Shown: positions 6,242 to 13,858 of the stretch, one piece after another
How positions within the stretch are numbered: position 1 is the first letter of the stretch
Layout: each line of letters starts with the position of its first letter
DNA from: Burkholderiales bacterium
GTDB lineage: Bacteria > Pseudomonadota > Gammaproteobacteria > Burkholderiales > Usitatibacteraceae
DNA length: 16,221 bases
NCBI GenBank assembly: GCA_025350945.1
Contig: JANXWW010000210.1
Coordinates: 1 to 16,221, forward strand
Reading direction: 5' to 3'
Made by a program: the position numbers and the translations under genes
Notes under the pieces: generated by a model
Databases searched by the model: none
Told to the model about the DNA's origin: nothing
The model's input: the letters and a program-made list of their open reading frames with translations, nothing else

Positions 6242-7885
6242 ATGCAAAAAATACGTGAGCAATTTATTCAGGTGCAAGCGCGCCACGTGATGGTGCGCTA
6301 TGCTGGGCGGGGGCCTGCGCTGATGCTGCTGCACCAATCGCCGCAAAATTCGCGCGCTTTGGTTCCGTGGATCGAACGGCTTGCCAGTCACTATTCGGTA
6401 TTTGCGCCGGACACGCCAGGCTTTGGTTATTCAGATCCGCTGCCGCTGGCGCAGCCCACGATTCCGGATTACGCCGCCGCGCTCAACGCACTGCTTGAAA
6501 AACTTGGTATTGATCGCGTTCTGGTTTATGGCGTTCATACCGGTGCGGTGACGGCCTTGCGTTTTGCACTTGATTATCCAAACCGTGTTGCCGCGCTGGT
6601 GTGTGATGGCTATGCGCGATTCGACGCAGCCGAGCGGCAGTCACTTCTAGGCGATTATTTGCCACCTTTTGAGCCGAAATGGGACGGGTCGCATTTGCTA
6701 TGGTTGTTCGCACGTTTTCGTGAGCAGAATTTATTTTTTCCGTGGAACACACCGACCCAGGCTGCACGGCTTGCTTACCCGCTGCCAAGCACCGCAAAAC
6801 TTCATTCGGATGTGATGGATGTGCTGGACGCGGGAGATGGCTATCGCATTGGCTACCGTGCACCGTTTTTATATGACGATCCCACAGCAGCCGCACGACT
6901 TGCCGTGCCGTCCACGATTTTCTATCGTGCAGAAGATGTACTGGAACCACATCTTACGCGCCTGCCTCCGCTACCTGAGCATGTGACTGCCGAGCGTATC
7001 GAAGGTGGGCCTGCAGCGCTGATCGCGAAGTGTGATGCGGTGTTTCAGCGCTTTGCCGCCAACGCTGCGATTGTCGATAGTGAAGCGGTGATTGACGCGG
7101 CAAAATCATCAACGCGGTTTATATTGCATGTTGATAACGGGCCACTCGCCTGTCGAAGTTATGCAGGTGATAGCAGCCGCGCGGAGATTTATTTACACGA
7201 TATCGGCACACCCGCCGTCATGCCGGCCGATGCAAAGCAGGGCGCATTTGTGCTGGTGCCGGATTTGCCGAATCACGGCGCGAGCCGTGGCTGGAAGTCA
7301 GATGCGGTAACGATCGAAACGAGTGCCAAAGCAATATTGAGTGTTGCGGATAAATTGAATTTATCCAACATAACGATTCGTGCGAGCGGTGGTGCATGTG
7401 CGATTGCCGCATTGCTCGCAAAACATCTGAGCGCGCGATGCGCCACGCTGATATTGGTGGATCCATTGCCGCTCAATAAAGCCGAGCGTGAACAATTTCT
7501 GCAGTCATTGCCCGATTTAACACCCGTTGCCACCGGTGCTCATTTGATCGCTGCATGGAACTGGTCGCGACTGCAACACCTGTTCTGGCCGTGGCTCATT
7601 TCCGATGCTAATGCGGCGCGTGAAGTGGATGCACCATCGTCATATCGTGTTCACGCTGATGTTGTAGAAATGGTTCGTGCAAGCGAAAGTTTTGCGGTGC
7701 TCTGGGCATCGGCGTTGAATGCCGATCTCGAATCGATCATGGCAAAACTTGATTGCGTGATTCGCGTCTCCTGCGGTGGCGAAGCCGAACGAGTACGATT
7801 GGCAGAGCGGCTCGTAACGCGGCTAAATCTTAACCCGACAGACAGTGCTGTGAAAGGAATGAGGCAATGGCAATCTCGGAATTGA
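6242..7885 (+). CDS. Tandem alpha/beta-hydrolase fusion with atypical active sites
   Basis: A 547-residue protein made of two consecutive alpha/beta-hydrolase units (about 1-275 and 290-535). Unit 1 has LLHQSPQNS (29-37), APDTPGFGYSDP (55-66) and the nucleophile elbow GVHTG (97-101), with His99 where Ser is usual; GYHTG/GVHTG elbows occur in some uncharacterised members. Where the catalytic His is expected (about 253-262) it reads IEGGPAALIA. Unit 2 repeats the layout: YLHDIGTPA (317-325), VPDLPNHGASRG (339-350), elbow RASGG (380-384) with Ser382 but Arg for the first Gly, and no His near its end. The units look homologous: PSTAKLHSDVMDVL (182-195) parallels PSSYRVHADVVEMV (466-479). Classical hydrolysis is therefore uncertain. 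The start ATG has a weak ribosome-binding site; the end overlaps the next gene by 19 nt. Confidence 0.8.
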   Translation: MQKIREQFIQVQARHVMVRYAGRGPALMLLHQSPQNSRALVPWIERLASHYSVFAPDTPGFGYSDPLPLAQPTIPDYAAALNALLEKLGIDRVLVYGVHTGAVTALRFALDYPNRVAALVCDGYARFDAAERQSLLGDYLPPFEPKWDGSHLLWLFARFREQNLFFPWNTPTQAARLAYPLPSTAKLHSDVMDVLDAGDGYRIGYRAPFLYDDPTAAARLAVPSTIFYRAEDVLEPHLTRLPPLPEHVTAERIEGGPAALIAKCDAVFQRFAANAAIVDSEAVIDAAKSSTRFILHVDNGPLACRSYAGDSSRAEIYLHDIGTPAVMPADAKQGAFVLVPDLPNHGASRGWKSDAVTIETSAKAILSVADKLNLSNITIRASGGACAIAALLAKHLSARCATLILVDPLPLNKAEREQFLQSLPDLTPVATGAHLIAAWNWSRLQHLFWPWLISDANAAREVDAPSSYRVHADVVEMVRASESFAVLWASALNADLESIMAKLDCVIRVSCGGEAERVRLAERLVTRLNLNPTDSAVKGMRQWQSRN

Positions 7886-9444
7886 AAAGCGTTTCTGTCG
7901 CGTCTAAGGATTGGATTTTTTCGCTCGGCAATTTGATCGGTAAAGATGCTTTGGTGACAGACGCGAGCGAATTGGCGTTCTATGGACAAGATGTTTTTGC
8001 CAAGGGGGCATCGCTTTCAGCGGTGGTCGTGCCCAGTACGGTTGCCGATGTGCAGGCGAGTGTGAAGGCGATGACAAATGCGGATGTTGCGGTAATCGCG
8101 CGCGGTGGTGGCTTAAGTTACACCGATGGTTTTCTCGCCGAACGCACGCCGTCTGCGTTACTGGATTTATTGAAGCTTGATAAGTTGGTCGAACTCAATA
8201 CCGAGGATCGCTACGTTACCGTTGAGACAGGAATGACGTGGGCCGCTCTGGATGCGGTGCTTGAGCCATTAATGCTTCGAACGCCCTACTGGGGGCCGTT
8301 GTCTGGTTTGCGCTCTACCGTGGGCGGCGCGCTTTCCCAGGGCAGCGTATTTTTAGGTGCTGGTTTGCATGGCTCGGTCGGCGATTCAGTATTGAGCCTT
8401 GACGTGGTGTTGGCCGATGGCAGCATCATCAAAACCGGCAGTGCGGCAGCAGGCAATGCCGCGCCATTTATGCGCTATTTCGGGCCCGACATGACGGGTG
8501 TTTTTATAGGCGATGCAGGTGCATTAGGTGTAAAGGTCAGAGCGACGCTGAAACTTATTCCGCGCCCTACAGAGCTTGGTTTTTTGTCGTTTGAATACGA
8601 TGATTGCGCGCAGATGCTGGCGGCGATGTCGGAAGTTTCACGTCAAGGGCTGGCGTCTGAATGTTTTGGTTTTGATCCGGTGTTGATGGCGGTGCGAAAA
8701 AAGCGCATGAGCATGTTGAGTGATGCGAAGACGTTGTTGAGTGTGGTCAAAAAATCCGGTGTGAAAGCGGGGCTTGAGTTAATTACTGCGGGACGAGATT
8801 TCGTGGGCGCAGATAAATTTTCCGCGCATGCCGTGATTGAAGGTGACAACAAAACTGATACTGCCGCGCGCCTGGAAAAAGTCAAAATCATTATGGCGGT
8901 ACACGGCAAGGCAACGGAAAATTCATTTCCCAAAGCATTACGCGCGATGCCATTTACGCCACCCAATTCCATGCTCGGCCCCGATGGTGAACGCTGGGTT
9001 CCCGTGCACGGGATTTTCCCCCACTCAAAATCACAATATGCGTTGGCCGAACTACAGAAATTTTTTGCATCTAAAAATGCACTATTGACGCAACACAAAA
9101 TTCGTATCGGCTATTTGCTGTCAACCATCGCGCATCAAGCAACGCTCATTGAGCCTGTTTTTTACTGGTCAGATGAGCACACCGAATATCATAAGCGCGT
9201 GGTGGAAGCAGATTATTTAAAAAAATGTGGCGAGCCGACGGCTAACCCAGCGGCGACAAAAGCAGTCGTGCAATTGAAGCGCGAGACGGCGGATTTGATG
9301 CGCAATCTCGGCTGCACGCATTTTCAAATTGGCAAGTTTTATAATTATCGCGAAGGCCGCAACGCAGCGTCGTTGGCGTTATTCGACGCGATCAAGGCCT
9401 CACTCGATCCAAAAGGTTTGATGAATCCGGGTGTATTGAAATGA
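7867..9444 (+). CDS. FAD-binding oxidoreductase (GlcD/D-lactate dehydrogenase type)
   Basis: A 525-residue flavoprotein of the FAD_binding_4 (PCMH/VAO) superfamily, which oxidises alcohols, phenols or 2-hydroxy acids. The N-terminal FAD domain spans about 45-220 with VPSTVADVQ (56-64), ARGGGLSYTDG (78-88), TVGGALSQGS (151-160) and GLHGSVGDSVLSLDVVLADGSI (166-187). The C-terminal cap ends with the family hallmark DPKGLMNPG (514-522). No signal peptide, so it is probably cytoplasmic. The ATG at 7867 is preceded by AAAGGA (7853-7858) and lies inside the end of the hydrolase gene; the stop overlaps the next start as ATGA. The substrate cannot be told from sequence. Covalent flavin attachment was not established. 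Confidence 0.87.
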   Translation: MAISELKSVSVASKDWIFSLGNLIGKDALVTDASELAFYGQDVFAKGASLSAVVVPSTVADVQASVKAMTNADVAVIARGGGLSYTDGFLAERTPSALLDLLKLDKLVELNTEDRYVTVETGMTWAALDAVLEPLMLRTPYWGPLSGLRSTVGGALSQGSVFLGAGLHGSVGDSVLSLDVVLADGSIIKTGSAAAGNAAPFMRYFGPDMTGVFIGDAGALGVKVRATLKLIPRPTELGFLSFEYDDCAQMLAAMSEVSRQGLASECFGFDPVLMAVRKKRMSMLSDAKTLLSVVKKSGVKAGLELITAGRDFVGADKFSAHAVIEGDNKTDTAARLEKVKIIMAVHGKATENSFPKALRAMPFTPPNSMLGPDGERWVPVHGIFPHSKSQYALAELQKFFASKNALLTQHKIRIGYLLSTIAHQATLIEPVFYWSDEHTEYHKRVVEADYLKKCGEPTANPAATKAVVQLKRETADLMRNLGCTHFQIGKFYNYREGRNAASLALFDAIKASLDPKGLMNPGVLK

Positions 9445-10322
9445 CTGGTCCATGTCTGGCGCTCGGCACGTTGTGCGTTCCGAATCTAGATGCTGCACTT
9501 AAACTCTACGCGGGTCTGCTGGAACAAGAAATTATTGCTGATAGCGTGGTGAGTGCCAATGAAGCGGCAGCATGGCAGGCACCGCTGTTGGCTGGTGCGC
9601 GCAGCGTTGTCTTGCAGCCACCCAGCAAAGCGCCCGTTTATTTGCGTTTGATTGAGCAACCCGATCCGCCCGATTATCGACCCGGCACGCATTTCGGCTG
9701 GGCCGCGCTGGAACTATCGGTAAAAAGTGCGGATGATATTTATCAGCGATTGCTGAAAGCGAATACGCCCATCATCGCGCCGCCCAAGCCGCTTTCATTT
9801 ACCGACAAACTTTATCCGATGCAGGCACGCGGGCCGGGCGGCGAAGCGATTTACTTAAACGAAGTGCGCGGCAATTTGCCGTCAAGCGATTTGCCGATGG
9901 CTGAATGCTGGGTGGATAAACTTTTTATTGCAGTGAAGGGTTGTCGCGATATGGTGGCTTCCCTTAATTTTTATAATGACCTGCTTCGCACCGGTATTGG
10001 CGGGCAATGGGAAATGCCTTACAGCGTGATCAACGCGGCGTTTAATTTGCCCGTCGATACGCCACATAAGCTCGCTACAGTTTCGGATGGCCGCACAGTG
10101 CTATTCGAAGTAGACCAGTATCCGGCAGCGGCCACGCCGCGACCCGCAGACGCAGGCCGATTGCCGCAAGGGGTATCGATGATTGCTGTTCGCATCTCAC
10201 AGCCGCCCAAAAATGCGCATTGGTTGATGCCGCCGAGCGTGCGCATCCATGCGCCATATTTTGGCGCGACAGTGGGTGTGATTCGCGGATTGGATGATGA
10301 ACTGCTTGAAATTATTTGGTAA
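9441..10322 (+). CDS. Two-module VOC (glyoxalase/dioxygenase-fold) protein
   Basis: A 293-residue protein with two vicinal-oxygen-chelate modules: residues 5-143 (LGTLCVPNLDAALKLYAGLL ... GPGGEAIYLNEV) and 158-293 (DKLFIAVKGCRDMVASLNFY ... DDELLEIIW). Two-module VOC proteins include extradiol dioxygenases, which cleave aromatic rings, and glyoxalase-like isomerases. Here the first-strand His that normally binds metal is missing in both modules (LGTL and KLFI), and the Glu of the last strand is seen only in module 2 (LLEI). A metal-dependent ring-cleavage role is therefore not supported; a lyase, isomerase or binding role is possible. Start ATG overlaps the stop of the FAD gene (ATGA). It ends the first operon. 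Confidence 0.8.
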   Translation: MTGPCLALGTLCVPNLDAALKLYAGLLEQEIIADSVVSANEAAAWQAPLLAGARSVVLQPPSKAPVYLRLIEQPDPPDYRPGTHFGWAALELSVKSADDIYQRLLKANTPIIAPPKPLSFTDKLYPMQARGPGGEAIYLNEVRGNLPSSDLPMAECWVDKLFIAVKGCRDMVASLNFYNDLLRTGIGGQWEMPYSVINAAFNLPVDTPHKLATVSDGRTVLFEVDQYPAAATPRPADAGRLPQGVSMIAVRISQPPKNAHWLMPPSVRIHAPYFGATVGVIRGLDDELLEIIW

Positions 10323-10343
10323 AAATAGACGCATAAATCCTGA

Positions 10344-10372
10344 TTGACGTAAGCATATTTACTGCGTAAAAT
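10344..10372 (+). promoter_or_regulatory. Sigma70-type promoter for the HapK-like operon
   Basis: TTGACG (10344-10349), exactly 17 bp, then TAAAAT (10367-10372): each hexamer is 5/6 consensus. The -10 is followed directly by the palindrome, exactly as at the receptor promoter. Predicted start near 10379, giving a leader of about 48 nt. Confidence 0.7.
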
Positions 10373-10384
10373 TTGTCCGGACAA
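10373..10384. promoter_or_regulatory. Palindromic operator, copy 2
   Basis: TTGTCCGGACAA, a perfect 12-bp inverted repeat, sits immediately after the -10 of the HapK-like operon. Flanking CGTAAA (10365-10370) and TTTACG (10386-10391) form an outer inverted repeat offset by half a base pair. Same core and same phase to the -10 as copy 1 at 6085-6100, pointing to one shared repressor. Confidence 0.75.
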
Positions 10385-10426
10385 CTTTACGTATCAGCGT
10401 TACTTATCAGCGAAGGATAAACAGCG

Positions 10427-10735
10427 ATGTCCACCATTCTTGTACTGTTCAATTTGAAACCAGGCACTGATGTTGCGGCTTATGAAAAATGGGCGCGAGA
10501 ACGTGATTTGCCGACTGTACGCGGGTTGCCTTCGGTTGCGGGTTTCGATGTGCTGCGCTCACAAGGTTTATTGATGGGTGAAGGTAAATCACCTTATCAA
10601 TACGCCGAATTTATTGATGTCAAAGACATGGCGGCTTTCGGCAAGGATGTCAGCTCTGATGTCGTGCAAAAAGGTGCGGCAGAGTTTCAAGCATTTGCTG
10701 ATAATCCGATTTTCATCGTTTGCGAAAAACTCTAA
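10427..10735 (+). CDS. HapK-like (REDY-type) small protein
   Basis: A 102-residue protein of the family often labelled 'REDY-like protein HapK', a small alpha+beta (dimeric ferredoxin-like) fold related to EthD/Dabb proteins. Recognisable family pattern: ILVLFNLKPG near the N terminus, YEKWARERDLPTVRGLPSV (20-38), PYQYAEFIDVKDM (56-68) and AEFQAFADNPIFIV near the C terminus. The family name comes from the prodigiosin-type cluster of Hahella, but similar proteins are common in aromatic catabolic clusters; the molecular role is not settled. GAAGGA at 10412-10417 is a good ribosome-binding site. First gene of the second operon. Confidence 0.8.
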   Translation: MSTILVLFNLKPGTDVAAYEKWARERDLPTVRGLPSVAGFDVLRSQGLLMGEGKSPYQYAEFIDVKDMAAFGKDVSSDVVQKGAAEFQAFADNPIFIVCEKL

Positions 10736-10750
10736 TCTAAAATTTCTGGC

Positions 10751-11593
10751 ATGGCTAATTTTCCCGAACTTAAAGGCAAAGTTGCACTGATTACGGGTGC
10801 TGGTCGCCGCAAAGGCCTAGGCGAGGCGATGGCGATCCGCCTGGCGGCGGAGGGCTGCAAAGTCATCATCACCGACATTGCCCATGCAAAAGGTGATGAG
10901 ATTCCTGCCAGTGCAATCGGGCTGCAATCAGAAATGGATGCAGTCGCCGCTGATATACGCGCCACGGGTGGAGAATGCTTTGCGCTTGCGCTGGATGTGC
11001 TTGAAGAGGCGCAAGTGAAGGCGATTGTCGACGCGACAATTAAGCGTTTTGGTGGGCTCGACATTCTGGTGAATAACGCGGGTATCGGTTACTTGATGAA
11101 ACCGATCACCGAGCTATCCATTACCGAATGGGACGCAGTGTTGGGTGTCAATTTGCGCGGCGCATTTTTGTGTACCAAATACGCGGCGGATCACATGATC
11201 AAACAGGGCCGTGGTGGCCGCATTGTGAATATCGCCAGCCAAGCCGCGAAATCAGGATTTCCGTTTGCGGCTGCCTATTGCGCATCCAAACACGGGCTGG
11301 TGGGCTTGACCCGCGTATCGGCAATCGAATTTGGTAAACACGGCATTACGGCGAATGCGATTTGCCCGAATCATGTCACAACAGGTTTAGGCGCATGGCA
11401 AAACGAATATTTTTCCGAAGCGCTTGGCCTCACGATGGAGCAATACATGAACGCGATGAAATCGCGAATCCCAGTTGGGCGGCCGGGCTTGCCGAATGAC
11501 ACCGCCGCTGCCTGCGCGTGGCTGTGTTCGGATCAGGCGACGTATGTGAATGGTGAGTCGATGAATGTGTCGGGTGGCGAGGAATACCATTAA
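10751..11593 (+). CDS. Short-chain dehydrogenase/reductase
   Basis: A 280-residue classical SDR, an NAD(P)-dependent alcohol/ketone oxidoreductase. Cofactor motif TGAGRRKGLG is at 15-24, Asp42 at the end of strand 2 suggests NAD(H), NNAG is at 108-111, and the catalytic residues are Ser163, Tyr176 and Lys180 (YCASK). The C-terminal part (about 205-240) is a variable substrate loop containing NHVTTGLGAWQNEYF. The ATG follows the HapK-like stop by 15 nt with no clear ribosome-binding site, suggesting translational coupling. Within the pathway it could oxidise a hydroxyl made by hydration or ring opening; the substrate is unknown. Confidence 0.92.
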   Translation: MANFPELKGKVALITGAGRRKGLGEAMAIRLAAEGCKVIITDIAHAKGDEIPASAIGLQSEMDAVAADIRATGGECFALALDVLEEAQVKAIVDATIKRFGGLDILVNNAGIGYLMKPITELSITEWDAVLGVNLRGAFLCTKYAADHMIKQGRGGRIVNIASQAAKSGFPFAAAYCASKHGLVGLTRVSAIEFGKHGITANAICPNHVTTGLGAWQNEYFSEALGLTMEQYMNAMKSRIPVGRPGLPNDTAAACAWLCSDQATYVNGESMNVSGGEEYH

Positions 11594-11596
11594 TTT

Positions 11597-12457
11597 ATGA
11601 AAAATTATAAATGGCCGAACGAAGCCAAATTAGCGCTATCGATTGTCGTCAATGTGGAGGAAGGCTCCGAATATTCCATCGGCGAAGGCGACGCAATTAC
11701 TGAGCCGGTTGATGAGCTGGGCGTCGCGTTGAAAAAGCCGATTCGCAATTATGGCAACGAATCAAACTATCGTTACGGCATTAATGAAGGCCACTCACGG
11801 GTGGCCGCCTTGCTGGATGAATATAAAGTCAACGCAACCTACACCGCTGCCGCACTTTCGCTCGAACGCGCACCGGAGATCGCAGCCTACATTAAGCTGC
11901 GCGGGCATGAAGCCTGTTGCCACGGCTGGCGCTGGGTGCATCAATTCAGTTTTGATGAAGCGAAGGAACGTGAATTTATTCGTAAAGGTTTGGATTCAAT
12001 CGAGCGTACGACAGGTACGCGACCCGCAGGCTGGTTGTCACGGTATTTGCACACTGCCAATACACGCCGCCTGTTGCAGGAAGAGGGCGTGACGTATCAC
12101 ATGGACGATTACTCAGCCGATGCACCGTTTTGGGCGGCCGTAGACCAGTCAACAAAGCCGATGATCATCGTGCCCTATCAGCTTGATACGAATGATATGA
12201 AAATGTGGCTGGCGCCGGCTTACATGCCGTCGCAGTGGCTCGAATATGCGATTGATAGCCTTGATCGTTTGCATCGCGAGGGCGAAACGCAGCCTCGCAT
12301 GATGTCGCTGGGCCTTCATCTGCGAATAATCGGCCGGCCTGGGCGTATCGGTGCGTTGGAAAAATTTCTCAACTACGCTTCGCAAAAGCCGGGCATCTGG
12401 TTTGCGCGGCGTATCGATATTGCACAACATTTTGCAGCCAGCGTGCCGGTGCAATGA
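11597..12457 (+). CDS. PuuE-type polysaccharide-deacetylase-fold amidohydrolase
   Basis: A 286-residue NodB-fold protein of the PuuE branch, which includes cofactor-light allantoinases and cyclic-imide hydrolases rather than true sugar deacetylases. Family motifs: NVEEGSE (19-25), Y-R-Y-G (58-61), ACCHGWRW (106-113), DTNDM (197-201), GLHLRIIGRPGR (239-250) and ARRIDIAQHF (270-279). These match PuuE closely from memory. No other purine-degradation gene is nearby, so the substrate is more likely a cyclic amide, imide or lactam from this pathway (inference). The start is 3 nt after the SDR stop; GAGGA (11578-11582) lies rather far upstream. Its stop overlaps the next start (ATGA). Confidence 0.85.
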   Translation: MKNYKWPNEAKLALSIVVNVEEGSEYSIGEGDAITEPVDELGVALKKPIRNYGNESNYRYGINEGHSRVAALLDEYKVNATYTAAALSLERAPEIAAYIKLRGHEACCHGWRWVHQFSFDEAKEREFIRKGLDSIERTTGTRPAGWLSRYLHTANTRRLLQEEGVTYHMDDYSADAPFWAAVDQSTKPMIIVPYQLDTNDMKMWLAPAYMPSQWLEYAIDSLDRLHREGETQPRMMSLGLHLRIIGRPGRIGALEKFLNYASQKPGIWFARRIDIAQHFAASVPVQ

Positions 12458-13308
12458 TGTCATTGGCAAATCCCCGCCGTTGTTTATTGTTTGTGCCCGG
12501 CGCACGTGCGGATCGATTTCAAAAAGCGTTAATGTCGGGCGCGGACCAAATTTGTATTGATTTAGAGGACGCGGTAGCGTTAGCCGATAAAGTAAGTGCG
12601 CGTGAGGCCGCGTACGACTTTATTATTCACGCCGCCGTAAATGCGGCCGAGCTCGGCGTGCGCATCAACACAATTTCGAGCGCGCTAGGCATTGCGGATT
12701 TAAAGCGTTTGCTGGATCGTGGCGCACAGCCGGCATTCGTGATGTTACCCAAGATCGAATCGGCTGACGAAATAATGATTGCGGACAAATTGCTGGGCGG
12801 CACAGCGATCCCACTCATTGCGCAACTTGAGTCCCCGCGATCCGTGTTTGAATCGCGTGCGATTGCAGCGGCGACGTCAAGGCTTCAGGCATTGATGTTT
12901 GGTGGATTTGACTACGCAGTGGCGGCACGCGTGAAGCCCGGCCGCGAGGGTTGGCGATGGGCGCGCGGGCAAATCGCCGCCGCAGCGGCAGAGGCAGAAG
13001 TGGGTGCGATTGATGTGCCAAGTTTGGATATAAAAGATTGTGATGATATTGCCACCGAAACCGAGCATGTGATTGCGCTGGGTTTTACGTCAAAAGCGGC
13101 GATTCATCCAGCGCAGATCGCGGCGATTCAAAACGCATTTTTGCCGACCACGGAAGAAAACGCATACGCGAAAAAAGTGCTGGAGGCTGTCGCGCAGGCG
13201 CAAGATGCGGCAATTGCGGTCGATGGAAAACTAGTGGACCGGCCGATTGAGTTGGCCGCACGGCGAGTCGCGCAGCTCTCAACGCTGGGAATCAGGCAAA
13301 CACTCTAG
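12454..13308 (+). CDS. CitE-type HpcH/HpaI-family CoA-ester lyase
   Basis: A 284-residue TIM-barrel lyase of the CitE group, which cleaves malyl-, citramalyl-, beta-methylmalyl- or HMG-CoA-type thioesters into two smaller units. Visible motifs: RRCLLFVPG (8-16), IDLEDAV (35-41), VRIN (69-72; substrate-binding Arg70), LPKIES (98-103), QLESP (124-128; Glu126, Mg ligand), FGGFDYA (149-155; Asp153, Mg ligand) and SKAAIHPAQI (213-222). Two adjacent ATGs (12454 and 12457) are possible; the first overlaps the previous stop. Paired with a MaoC hydratase downstream, as in the mycobacterial Rv2499c-Rv2498c pair of leucine/itaconate breakdown. The exact substrate cannot be told. Confidence 0.87.
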   Translation: MMSLANPRRCLLFVPGARADRFQKALMSGADQICIDLEDAVALADKVSAREAAYDFIIHAAVNAAELGVRINTISSALGIADLKRLLDRGAQPAFVMLPKIESADEIMIADKLLGGTAIPLIAQLESPRSVFESRAIAAATSRLQALMFGGFDYAVAARVKPGREGWRWARGQIAAAAAEAEVGAIDVPSLDIKDCDDIATETEHVIALGFTSKAAIHPAQIAAIQNAFLPTTEENAYAKKVLEAVAQAQDAAIAVDGKLVDRPIELAARRVAQLSTLGIRQTL

Positions 13309-13317
13309 GGATAAATA

Positions 13318-13836
13318 ATGGTGCAAAACGTCAAGACGGTAGGCGAGAATCGCTACCGCGAACATTTCGGTCGCTACTACGAAGACTTCACGGTCGGCGA
13401 TATTTATGAACATCGCCCCGGTCGTACGATTAGCGAGACCGACAATACTTGGTTCACACTGCTGACGATGAATACACATCCGATGCATTTTGATGCGGAG
13501 TACGCGAAGGCAAGTGAGTTCGGTAAATGTATTATTTGCTCGCCACTTACTGTCGCGTTAATGGTCGGCATGAGTGTGACCGATGTGAGCCAGAAAGCGA
13601 TTGCGAATCTGGGCTGGACGGATATAAAAATGACGCATCCATTGTTTGCGGGCGATACGCTTTACGCAGAATCAAAAGTGCTTGATAAACGTGAATCTAG
13701 CTCGCGACCGGGCGCGGGCATTGTGAGTGTGAGCACGGATGGCTACAACCAGGAAAAAAAATTGGTGTGCAGTTTTAATCGCACGATGTTGATCGCAAAG
13801 CAGGGTCACAGCGTGGAAGATAAAGTAAATTATTAG
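13318..13836 (+). CDS. MaoC-family enoyl-CoA hydratase/dehydratase
   Basis: A 172-residue single hot-dog-fold hydratase that adds water to an enoyl-CoA (or removes it). The active-site stretch is TDNTWFTLLTMNTHPMHFD (41-59): relative to R-specific hydratases (GDxNPxH) the Asp is replaced by Asn52 while the His (His57) is kept, a variant typical of the subgroup next to CitE-type lyases. HPLFAGDTLYAES and KRESSSRPGAGIV in the second half are also subgroup features. TAGGGA, overlapping the upstream stop, gives a suitably spaced ribosome-binding site. It likely produces the 3-hydroxyacyl-CoA cleaved by the preceding lyase. A hairpin-rich 95-bp gap follows. Confidence 0.87.
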   Translation: MVQNVKTVGENRYREHFGRYYEDFTVGDIYEHRPGRTISETDNTWFTLLTMNTHPMHFDAEYAKASEFGKCIICSPLTVALMVGMSVTDVSQKAIANLGWTDIKMTHPLFAGDTLYAESKVLDKRESSSRPGAGIVSVSTDGYNQEKKLVCSFNRTMLIAKQGHSVEDKVNY

Positions 13837-13839
13837 AAA

Positions 13840-13853
13840 CGCCAGTACTGGCG
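13840..13853. repeat. 14-bp perfect palindrome after the hydratase gene
   Basis: CGCCAGTACTGGCG is fully self-complementary and begins 4 nt after the hydratase stop. It is followed by GCTATTTTGA. As RNA it would be a stem with a tiny loop and a short, impure U-run, so at best a leaky terminator or RNase barrier inside the operon. Confidence 0.55.
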
Positions 13854-13858
13854 GCTAT

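Noticed and set aside
11597..12457. True polysaccharide or peptidoglycan deacetylase
   Set aside because: No signal peptide, and the motifs follow the PuuE branch rather than the metal-binding Asp-His-His set of sugar deacetylases.
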